Below are positions 1-5,796 of a stretch of DNA of 8,538 bases, piece by piece. A program made the translations under genes and the position numbers. The notes below the pieces were generated by a model. It did no database searches and was not told the DNA's origin. It worked only from the letters and a program-made list of their open reading frames with translations. The DNA lies in contig CALTZZ010000098.1 of the NCBI GenBank assembly GCA_943913905.1, positions 1-8,538 on the forward strand. The letters run 5' to 3'. This DNA is from an uncultured Dermabacteraceae bacterium. Lineage in GTDB: Bacteria > Actinomycetota > Actinomycetes > Actinomycetales > Dermabacteraceae. Every line of letters begins with the position of its first letter. Position 1 is the first letter of the stretch.

Positions 1-4
1 ACTT

Positions 5-550
5 TCATTGTCGATCGTCGCGCCACTTGACGCTTCCCGACGACATCGCCGCGGGGACGCAAGCCATGCGCCCCTGTTTTGCTACAACCAGGCCCCAGAT
101 TGTGACAGCCAAATGTAGGAGTCCGAGGAGTAGATATAACCCCACCCACGTGAGTGCCAGCGCGTCGAAAAAGGGGGTGAACTTTACGGACTCATTTCCA
201 GTAGGCGTCCCTGTCAGGACTCCTAGGCCTATGATCACGGGCAGACCAACAAGCCAGAGCACCTGGACCATTCCCCAGTTGGCCGCGCGCACCCCGTTCT
301 GTGCTGCGACTCCTCCGTGCTTACGCTGCGTTAGTCCAACGATGATCTGCGTGAGACCAGAAATGAGAAGGTTCGCGAAAGGGATAGGAATGTAGGCAAT
401 GAAGCCTATGCCCCACGCTACTGCTCCCGTGTGGGTTGGGCGCGAGGCTATTGCCGGTCCGTATGCCGGTGGCGTAATTGGCGGCGCTGTAAGGGACGGA
501 TTCGAATCGCCCTGGGTATTCCGGTTGTGCGAATCTGGGTAGCTTGTCAT
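5..550 (-). CDS. DUF4870-type small integral membrane protein
   Basis: The predicted product has 181 residues and no known function. Residues 1-40 are hydrophilic, rich in Pro, Ser, Thr and Asn, and probably cytoplasmic and disordered. Hydrophobic segments follow at about 42-74 (possibly two short helices broken by an IPIP stretch), 92-114 and 127-157, and the tail is short and polar. The segment AAQNGVRAANWGMVQVLW, between the first and second hydrophobic blocks, resembles the 'N-A-x-x-A-L-N-x-Q' region of DUF4870 (Tic20-like) proteins, which is the basis for the family call. An in-frame ATG 36 bases upstream (at 586) has no ribosome binding site. The ATG at 550 has AGGA five bases upstream, so I chose it. 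The gene is divergent from the operon to its right and its stop is just inside the left edge. The family call is moderately secure; no function is inferred. Confidence 0.72.
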   Translation of the reverse strand: MTSYPDSHNRNTQGDSNPSLTAPPITPPAYGPAIASRPTHTGAVAWGIGFIAYIPIPFANLLISGLTQIIVGLTQRKHGGVAAQNGVRAANWGMVQVLWLVGLPVIIGLGVLTGTPTGNESVKFTPFFDALALTWVGLYLLLGLLHLAVTIWGLVVAKQGRMACVPAAMSSGSVKWRDDRQ

Positions 551-555
551 GGTTG

Positions 556-559
556 TCCT
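556..559 (-). promoter_or_regulatory. Ribosome binding site of the DUF4870 gene
   Basis: AGGA on the minus strand sits five bases before the ATG at 550. It decides the start in favour of this ATG over the in-frame ATG at 586, which has no purine-rich sequence ahead of it. Confidence 0.55.
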
Positions 560-669
560 AATGAGAGTGGAGGCCTGAGCAGGCATCGACGGGCTTTGTG
601 ATTAAGGACTACGTTAAACTGCGGCGCGCGCAATAGTTAGCGCTACACGTATTTTGGAGAGTGTTCCCC

Positions 670-726
670 ATGCTCGCTGGCCGTGGTGATCTGCGCCAAA
701 ATGGCCTGGTGATTCTGCTGAAGTAG
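670..726 (+). CDS. Possible 18-residue upstream ORF (speculative)
   Basis: An ATG at 670 opens a frame of 18 codons ending in TAG at 724-726. GGAG (656-659) lies ten bases ahead, a rather long spacing. The peptide is MLAGRGDLRQNGLVILLK. It has no run of a single amino acid that would suggest a classical attenuation leader. It lies in the presumed 5' leader of the operon, if transcription starts upstream of it. The only support is the SD-like sequence and the position, so it may be chance. Confidence 0.15.
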   Translation: MLAGRGDLRQNGLVILLK

Positions 727-804
727 CGGTGTAGTCGCGTAGCGTAGGTTCTACATCTGCCGTGTACTCCCGACGTCTATTCGATATCGCTGATGAGTAC
801 CGCC

Positions 805-837
805 GGCAGCGTTTGAGAATGTGCAGCTGCCGCTGCC
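805..837 (+). promoter_or_regulatory. Hairpin directly upstream of the operon's first SD
   Basis: GGCAGCG (805-811) is perfectly complementary to CGCTGCC (831-837), giving a GC-rich seven-pair stem with a 19-base loop. The left arm can also pair with the copy GCTGCC at 826-831, because the right side carries GCTGCC twice in tandem. The loop contains the self-complementary GCAGCTGC (823-830). The stem ends three bases before the SD at 841-847. There is no U-run, so it is not an intrinsic terminator. A role in translation of the TPR gene is inference. Confidence 0.3.
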
Positions 838-840
838 AGT

Positions 841-847
841 AGAGGAG
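841..847 (+). promoter_or_regulatory. Shine-Dalgarno sequence deciding the TTG start at 856
   Basis: AGAGGAG lies eight bases ahead of TTG at 856-858. This good spacing, and the absence of a better in-frame ATG or GTG nearby, supports TTG initiation for the TPR gene. Confidence 0.6.
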
Positions 848-855
848 CATCGGAA

Positions 856-2928
856 TTGTCCGAGTCACACGATAGGCCACGCGGAAACCGTAACGATCGG
901 AATGGGGAATGGAAGCCCCGCCAGAAACGATCCGGTAACTCTGAGTATCGAGGGGGCCCTCGGTCCAGTGCTTCGCGTGACAATTCGCGTGACAACCGGA
1001 CCGGACACAGCAGCTTTGACCAAAGCCGGGATGACCGGCCCAATTTCCTCCGTAGCCGAGATGCAGGCGGGGGATACCGTCGGCGCGAAGGTGACGCGCG
1101 TGACGACCGCGGCGGATTCCGCGGTAGTCGAGACGAGCGCAGCGGCCGTAATGACCGTAGCCGTTTCCAGAGCAACCGGGACGACCGGAGTGGCTTCCGC
1201 GGCGCCCGGGATGGCAACGATACTCGTCGCTCCAGCGAGCCCAACAGCGAAAGCAACCGCTCCCGCGGTGATTACCGGGGGAAGCGTGATGACCGTGACG
1301 CCCGCGGTGGTTACCGAGGCAACCGTGACGCCCGTGACGCCCGCGGTGGTCGAGGCGGCTTTAGTCGCAGTCCCCGCGCGGAGCGTAACGGTGGTCAGAG
1401 TAACCGTGATCGTTGGGCGGATCGCGAGGAACGCGGCGGGTACCGCAGCGAGCGTGGTGGGGATCAGCGTGCGCGTCGGTCGTATGCAGGTAAGCGCAGC
1501 GAGCAATCTGGTCGCGACAGTTTCCGCGGACGGCGCGATGAACGTGGCCCTCAGAGCGGGGCACGTCGGGACCGGAACGAAAGCCAGTACCGTGATGGAG
1601 CCCGGGATCGCCGGAACAATCAAGGTCCCCGCGACGGTTACCGCGGCAAGAGCGACGGGCGGAACCGACGCGATGCCCGCCCCGGACGCGATGAACAGTC
1701 AGATCGCCGCGAATTCCTCGATTCCCCGGAAGCGTTCGACCGCGACCGGGAAGAACGAGTACGCGAAGGCCGCGAACCCTACGTTCCTGCGGAAATCACA
1801 GGTAGCGAGCTCTCGGGCGATCTGCGTCGTGAGCTCAAAGCACTCTCGAAAGAGCAGATGAAGCGAGTATCCCGACATCTGGTTGCATGCTCACTCGCAC
1901 AAGAAGAAGGCGATCAGTCCCGAGCCCTTGAGCACGCTAAATGGGCTGCCCGATTTGGTGCCCGCGTAGCTGCGGTGCGCGAGGTTTACGGAGCGCTGCT
2001 GTACGACGCCGCCGAATACAAAGCTGCCCTTCGCGAACTTCGTGCGGCAATGCGCATTAGTGGCCGTGTAGACCTTCTCCCTATGATCGCGGACTCGGAG
2101 CGTGGTCTTGGCCGCCCAGAGAAAGCTCTGGATGTTGCCCAGCTTCCCGAGGCACGGAAATTGAGCGATTCGGAAACGATCGAACTCATGATTGTGGTTG
2201 CAGGAGCGTATGCCGATATGGGTGATCTCCACACAGCGATCGCGACGCTTGAAGTGCCGGCGCTGCGACACAAGGTGGACGGCCAGTGGCAGTTCAGGCT
2301 GTGGCTCGCCTATGCGGACTTGCTTGAAGCTGATGGGCAATCGGACGAGGCCCGCAAATGGGTGACGCTTGCGGCTGACGCCGATGTGGCTGAAGAAACT
2401 GATGCTGCCGAGAGGCTTGGTCGCCCCCCGCGGCCCGTGGAAATCCCAACCTTGGAAACAAGTGAACAGATTGGCGTTATCGACGTCTACGCTGAATACA
2501 TGGCTGAAGAAGCAGAAGTAGAACGTTCACGCGACCGAGACCTTGCGGCCGAAGCTGAAGCGATCGAAAAGGAAGCGGAGGTCGAGACCGAGAGCGAATT
2601 GGACGCGGAAGTTGAAGCTGACTACGAAGACGCCCTCGCGCGCAGCGACCATGATGAGGCATCTCCGGAGGCTGATGGCGTTACCGCAGTTGACGAGGAT
2701 GAACTGAGCAATTTGGTTCCAGCGCCCGACGCCATCGAGGATGAGGACGATGCCGATCCGGATGACGAGCAGTGGATCGAGCCAGACGCTGTGCTAGACG
2801 ACAACACCGGTGAACCGTTCCATGGCGACAATTTTGATGCTCTCGAATCGGGTTCGGTAGACGAAGATTCGATCGGCGAAGAGGTAGATATTGAGGCCGT
2901 GGAAGGCCAGGATGATGCGTCCCGCTGA
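856..2928 (+). CDS. Actinobacterial TPR protein with RG-rich N-terminus and acidic C-terminus
   Basis: The product has 690 residues in three distinct parts. Residues 1 to about 310 are low-complexity and rich in Arg, Asp, Gly, Ser and Asn; 24 of the first 100 residues are Arg. Repeated aromatic-RG units include F88, F114, Y140, Y153, F223 and Y262. Residues from about E313 to 510 form a helical tetratricopeptide-like core with a marker stretch reading IADSERGLGRPEKAL. This is the recognisable part of a family conserved across Actinomycetota, corresponding by position to Rv1691. From about 540 to 690 the protein is very acidic: the last 98 residues hold 37 Asp/Glu and only two Arg. No signal peptide or membrane segment is seen, so it is probably cytoplasmic. 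It starts at TTG with a good SD and overlaps the next gene by 17 nt. Its function is unknown. RNA or nucleoid binding through the RG region, or protein scaffolding through the TPR, are inferences. Automated 'helicase' or 'primosomal' labels for such proteins would probably reflect composition. Confidence 0.85.
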   Translation: MSESHDRPRGNRNDRNGEWKPRQKRSGNSEYRGGPRSSASRDNSRDNRTGHSSFDQSRDDRPNFLRSRDAGGGYRRREGDARDDRGGFRGSRDERSGRNDRSRFQSNRDDRSGFRGARDGNDTRRSSEPNSESNRSRGDYRGKRDDRDARGGYRGNRDARDARGGRGGFSRSPRAERNGGQSNRDRWADREERGGYRSERGGDQRARRSYAGKRSEQSGRDSFRGRRDERGPQSGARRDRNESQYRDGARDRRNNQGPRDGYRGKSDGRNRRDARPGRDEQSDRREFLDSPEAFDRDREERVREGREPYVPAEITGSELSGDLRRELKALSKEQMKRVSRHLVACSLAQEEGDQSRALEHAKWAARFGARVAAVREVYGALLYDAAEYKAALRELRAAMRISGRVDLLPMIADSERGLGRPEKALDVAQLPEARKLSDSETIELMIVVAGAYADMGDLHTAIATLEVPALRHKVDGQWQFRLWLAYADLLEADGQSDEARKWVTLAADADVAEETDAAERLGRPPRPVEIPTLETSEQIGVIDVYAEYMAEEAEVERSRDRDLAAEAEAIEKEAEVETESELDAEVEADYEDALARSDHDEASPEADGVTAVDEDELSNLVPAPDAIEDEDDADPDDEQWIEPDAVLDDNTGEPFHGDNFDALESGSVDEDSIGEEVDIEAVEGQDDASR
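1270..1347 (+). repeat. 39-bp tandem repeat, two copies, in the RG-rich region
   Basis: Copies at 1270-1308 and 1309-1347 match at 33 of 39 bases. They encode DYRGKRDDRDARG and GYRGNRDARDARG (residues 139-151 and 152-164). Three of the six differences are silent and three change residues. The period is a multiple of three, so the frame is kept. The repeat continues the looser F/Y-R-G-x-R-D pattern of the whole N-terminal third and probably arose by local duplication. Confidence 0.75.
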
Positions 2929-3931
2929 CCCCTCGTTCCTGGATCTGTTTGATGCCTTGCTGCTCGACATGGACGGAACCCTGATTCACGGGAGCCGACC
3001 GATTGAGCATGCCTCGGAAGCAATAGCGGCGGCGCGAGAGCGCGACATCAAGATCAGTTTCGCCACGAATAACGCTTCACGAACTCCCGACATGGTTGTG
3101 GAGCATTTGTCTGGAGTCGGGATTTCAGCGTTTGCCTCGGAGGTCGTGAACTCTCCGATGGTTGCTTCAGCGCTCCTGAAAGACAAAATTCCGTCGGGAG
3201 CGACCGTACTGGCCGTGGGGGGAGAAGGGCTCGTCCACGAACTCCAAGCCTGCGGTTACGTGGTTGTGCGGGAAGCGTCGCGAGACGTCGCCGCCGTCGT
3301 ACAAGGGTTTGCCCCGGACGTGGCCTGGAAGGACTTGGCTGAGGCGGCCTACGCGATCAATAACGGCGCGTATTTCGTTGCGACGAATATCGACTCGACG
3401 CTGCCCACAGAGAAGGGGCTTGCCCCAGGTAATGGCTCACTGGTTCTCGCAGTGCGCAACGCGACTGGCGTTGCCCCGGTCGCTGCCGGTAAGCCCGAGC
3501 CGGCCATGTTTACGGTCGCGTCTGAGCGGGCTGGGTCACTGCGTCCGCTTGCTGTGGGGGATCGCTTGGACACGGACCTCGAAGGTGGGAATAGAGCAGG
3601 AATTCCCACTCTCCAAGTGCTTACCGGTGTATCAAGCTGGCTCGATGCTGCCAACGCTGACCCGGTTCGCCGGCCCACGTTCGTGCGACCCAACATGTCA
3701 TATCTCGCGAAGAGCGCGGCGAAGCCCGTCATTGATGGAAAGACCGCGCATCTGGGGTCCGTGAGGGCCACTCTCGAGGGCAATACAATCGTGGTCCGCG
3801 GAGAAACGCACAGCTGGCAGACGCCCCAAGTAGTTATCTCTCTGGTGAATTCACGTTTCCCGGAGCAAGTGTTTGATGGTGATGTCATCAGCGGAGAAAG
3901 CTCTGGCCTCTTTCCCGCTTTCGCACGATAA
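2912..3931 (+). CDS. HAD-IIA phosphatase, probable glycerol-3-phosphate phosphatase (Rv1692-like)
   Basis: The product has 339 residues and belongs to the haloacid dehalogenase superfamily, subfamily IIA (NagD-like). All four motifs are present. Motif I is DMDGT, with nucleophile D19 and acid/base D21. Motif II is TNN with T52. Motif III is K194 in AGKPEP. Motif IV is GDRLDTD, with D217 and D222 for Mg2+ binding. Residues between motifs II and III would form the C2 cap. After motif IV a region from about 245 to 339 exceeds the usual NagD length of about 250. It matches the extra C-terminal (GNAT-like) domain I recall in the mycobacterial homologue Rv1692, a glycerol-3-phosphate phosphatase in phospholipid headgroup recycling. 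Gene order supports this relation, but the substrate is inferred. Of two adjacent ATGs (2912 and 2915), I took the first, preceded by GGAAGG (2901-2906). An in-frame TTG at 2891 is less likely. The start lies inside the TPR gene, suggesting coupled translation. Confidence 0.85.
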   Translation: MMRPADPSFLDLFDALLLDMDGTLIHGSRPIEHASEAIAAARERDIKISFATNNASRTPDMVVEHLSGVGISAFASEVVNSPMVASALLKDKIPSGATVLAVGGEGLVHELQACGYVVVREASRDVAAVVQGFAPDVAWKDLAEAAYAINNGAYFVATNIDSTLPTEKGLAPGNGSLVLAVRNATGVAPVAAGKPEPAMFTVASERAGSLRPLAVGDRLDTDLEGGNRAGIPTLQVLTGVSSWLDAANADPVRRPTFVRPNMSYLAKSAAKPVIDGKTAHLGSVRATLEGNTIVVRGETHSWQTPQVVISLVNSRFPEQVFDGDVISGESSGLFPAFAR

Positions 3932-3934
3932 GGC

Positions 3935-4825
3935 GTGGCGCAGCGACTAGACGCGGCACTGTTTTCCGGTGGATTCGCGGTTTCTCGAACGCACGCCAGG
4001 CGCATTGTCGAAGAAGGGCGAGCGACTATCAATGGGCGTACCGCCCGGCGGCCCTCGGCGAGGGTATGCGAGGCCGACGCCGTCGGCGTCGTAGATGTGC
4101 CAGAGGGTGGCGAGTGGGCTTCTCGTGCTGCACTCAAGCTCGTGGGCGCACTCGAACAACTCGACGGGTCTTACCAGGCCAATTCGGCGACGGCGGTCAA
4201 CGAGCACAGAGTGTCAGTTGGCCCCGCATATAAGCGAGCTCTGGACGTAGGCGCCTCCACGGGAGGCTTTACTGACGTGCTCCTTCGACGGGGCGTAGGT
4301 CATGTCGTTGCCGTCGATGTGGGGCATGGGCAGTTGGTTGAACGGCTCGCCTCAGATCCTCGGGTAACAAACCTCGCAGGAACAGATGCACGTGACCTCA
4401 CAGCGGATCTCGTGGGAGACGTGGACCTCGTGGTGTCGGACGTGTCGTTCATTTCTCTTACCCATATCGTGCCTATCCTCGCGAACCTCGTTCCGGCAGG
4501 AACACCAGTCTTGCTGATGGTGAAGCCCCAGTTTGAGGTAGGGCGCCAGAAGCTGCCTAAATCAGGAGTTGTGACCGACCCGCGTGCCTGGCACGACGCC
4601 GTCTTAAATGTTGCGCAGTGCGCGGCCAGGGACGGTTTGAGAATCCGGGGAATATATCCGAGCGTTCTTGCGGGCCAAGACGGGAATCGCGAATTTTTCG
4701 TGCACTTCCAACGCGCGCGCGACCGTAACGCACTCTGCCACGTTGAGTGTGAAATGATCGAACGCGGAGTACAGGCGGCCGCGCTCGCTGCCGCATCGAA
4801 GCCAAGCGAAGAGGGGGTCGCGTGA
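3935..4825 (+). CDS. tlyA: TlyA family 16S/23S rRNA 2'-O-methyltransferase
   Basis: The product has 296 residues. TlyA uses S-adenosylmethionine to 2'-O-methylate a cytidine in 16S rRNA helix 44 and, in the mycobacterial type, also one in 23S rRNA helix 69. These marks make ribosomes sensitive to capreomycin and viomycin. Residues 1 to about 58 form an S4 RNA-binding domain (SRTHARRIVEEGRATING). A short linker with W61 follows, then a Rossmann FtsJ-like methyltransferase domain. The SAM loop is LDVGASTGGFTDVLL. The tetrad is complete: K68, D169 (VSDVSF), K197 (VKPQFEVG) and E253 (NREFFVHF), in line with K69-D154-K182-E238 of M. tuberculosis TlyA. It starts at GTG three bases after the HAD stop. 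The AAGG overlapping that stop is too close for a normal SD, so reinitiation is likely. Its end overlaps the NAD kinase start. Identification is firm; whether it modifies one or both subunits is not shown. Confidence 0.95.
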   Translation: MAQRLDAALFSGGFAVSRTHARRIVEEGRATINGRTARRPSARVCEADAVGVVDVPEGGEWASRAALKLVGALEQLDGSYQANSATAVNEHRVSVGPAYKRALDVGASTGGFTDVLLRRGVGHVVAVDVGHGQLVERLASDPRVTNLAGTDARDLTADLVGDVDLVVSDVSFISLTHIVPILANLVPAGTPVLLMVKPQFEVGRQKLPKSGVVTDPRAWHDAVLNVAQCAARDGLRIRGIYPSVLAGQDGNREFFVHFQRARDRNALCHVECEMIERGVQAAALAAASKPSEEGVA

Positions 4826-5796
4826 GACAGTTTCTGCTTTACGCACACACGGGGCGTGCGAGCGCTCTCGATGCCCTTGACCGCGTTGCTCGAGACCTCG
4901 CCATCACTCCCGTGACTCCCGCGGTGACGGCCGTGCAGCTCGCCGAGATTCGCGCTGCTGACCCGGGCATCGTCCCTACTGGCCTACTGGACTTTCTGGC
5001 GTCCGATGACGTGCGGATCGTTGAAGGCGATAGTGCCGCACCCGAGACTGAACTGTGCATTGTGCTCGGCGGTGACGGAACCATCTTGCGTGCACTCGAA
5101 GTCACTCGCCCGCACGATATTCCCGTGCACGGGGTGAACCTTGGCCACGTTGGCTTCCTCGCAGAGAGCGAAGTGGCAGAGCTGGGAACGACGGTAAGCC
5201 GGCTCATCGGCAGCGACTACGTGATCGAAAGCCGCGCTACTTTGTCGGTGCGAATTTTCGATAAAGACAACACACTGGTGCACCGGGACTGGGCCCTTAA
5301 CGAAGCGAGCCTTGAAAAGGCCGATCGCCAGCGAATGATTTTCGTGGTCGTGGGGATCGACGGCCGCCCCGTATCCGAGTTCGGGTGTGACGGTGTACTC
5401 CTCAGTACACCGACCGGATCGACCGCTTACGCATTCTCTGCTGGAGGCCCGGTCATGTGGCCCGAGCTCGATGCGATGCTCATGATCCCCCTCGCAGCCC
5501 ACGCTCTTTTCGCGCGCCCCCTCGTCTTAGGGCGCTCGTCGGAAGTTGAGATCGAACTCAGTACCGAATCTCCGTCGAGGGCGATCATCAGCATGGACGG
5601 ACGCCGCACCTACGACGTCGAACCTGGCGACCGGGTAGAAGCCGATCTATCGCCCCGTGGTGTGAGCTTCGCTCGCTTCAATGAGACGCCGTTCGCTAAC
5701 CGCCTCGTGGATAAGTTCCAACTCCCAGTCGAAGGGTGGCGGGGGCGCGACCCGGAGGCCCGATACGCTGAAGAAAAAGCTGGTCGGGGTGCATAA
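4822..5796 (+). CDS. nadK: NAD kinase
   Basis: The product has 324 residues and phosphorylates NAD to NADP using ATP or polyphosphate; it is the cytoplasmic source of NADP. The GGDGT motif at residues 83-87 carries the catalytic D85. It is followed by the nucleotide-binding stretch GVNLGHVGFLAE, the conserved pair N160-E161 (LNEASLEK), and the signature DGVLLSTPTGSTAYAFSAGG in the beta-rich C-terminal domain. The length is near the actinobacterial norm, with a divergent tail of about 30 residues after the core. It starts at GTG, which overlaps the tlyA stop as GTGA, with the purine run GAGGGGG (4811-4817) just ahead. The N-terminal MRQFLLYAHTGR fits the start of actinobacterial NAD kinases, which supports this start. 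The stop is followed directly by the recN ATG. Confidence 0.96.
   Translation: MRQFLLYAHTGRASALDALDRVARDLAITPVTPAVTAVQLAEIRAADPGIVPTGLLDFLASDDVRIVEGDSAAPETELCIVLGGDGTILRALEVTRPHDIPVHGVNLGHVGFLAESEVAELGTTVSRLIGSDYVIESRATLSVRIFDKDNTLVHRDWALNEASLEKADRQRMIFVVVGIDGRPVSEFGCDGVLLSTPTGSTAYAFSAGGPVMWPELDAMLMIPLAAHALFARPLVLGRSSEVEIELSTESPSRAIISMDGRRTYDVEPGDRVEADLSPRGVSFARFNETPFANRLVDKFQLPVEGWRGRDPEARYAEEKAGRGA

Larger units (their letters stand above)
551..855. other. Divergent intergenic region, promoters not resolved
   Basis: These 305 bases lie between the starts of two divergent genes and should contain promoters for both. I looked for paired -35 and -10 hexamers on both strands and found none worth calling. 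Visible elements are a possible 18-codon ORF (670-726), an imperfect stem of seven pairs with one G-U (728-734 with 751-757), the palindrome CGATATCG (782-789), and a hairpin (805-837) just before the SD of the downstream gene. No tRNA-like cloverleaf and no terminator with a U-run is seen. A larger open frame on the minus strand (614-880) runs across the start of the TPR gene and looks spurious. Confidence 0.6.

Noticed and set aside
551..855. Promoter hexamers for the divergent genes
   Set aside because: TTGAGA (813-818), TTCTGC (713-718) and several AT-rich hexamers were considered, but none pairs with a partner at 16-18 base spacing.
614..880. Minus-strand open frame of 88 codons across the intergenic region
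   Set aside because: It overlaps the SD and start of the TPR gene, has no recognisable domain and no good ribosome binding site, and looks like a chance frame.
821..1861. A 346-codon plus-strand open frame overlapping the TPR gene, and antisense open frames at 777-1256 and 865-1623
   Set aside because: They lie over the Arg/Asp/Gly repeats, whose CGN, GAC and GGN codons leave other frames free of stops. The products are Thr/Val/Ala or Arg/Ser/Pro low-complexity strings with no domain. The frame at 856-2928 alone continues into a recognisable conserved TPR core.
3349..4137. Minus-strand open frame of 262 codons
   Set aside because: It is antisense to the HAD phosphatase and tlyA, both of which are identified by complete motif sets. 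It is typical of antisense frames in GC-rich genes.
4483..4493. GAAC-CTC-GTTC palindrome as a possible LexA/SOS box for recN
   Set aside because: The spacer is three bases, while the actinobacterial LexA site has GAAC and GTTC four bases apart. It also lies inside tlyA, about 1.3 kb before recN.
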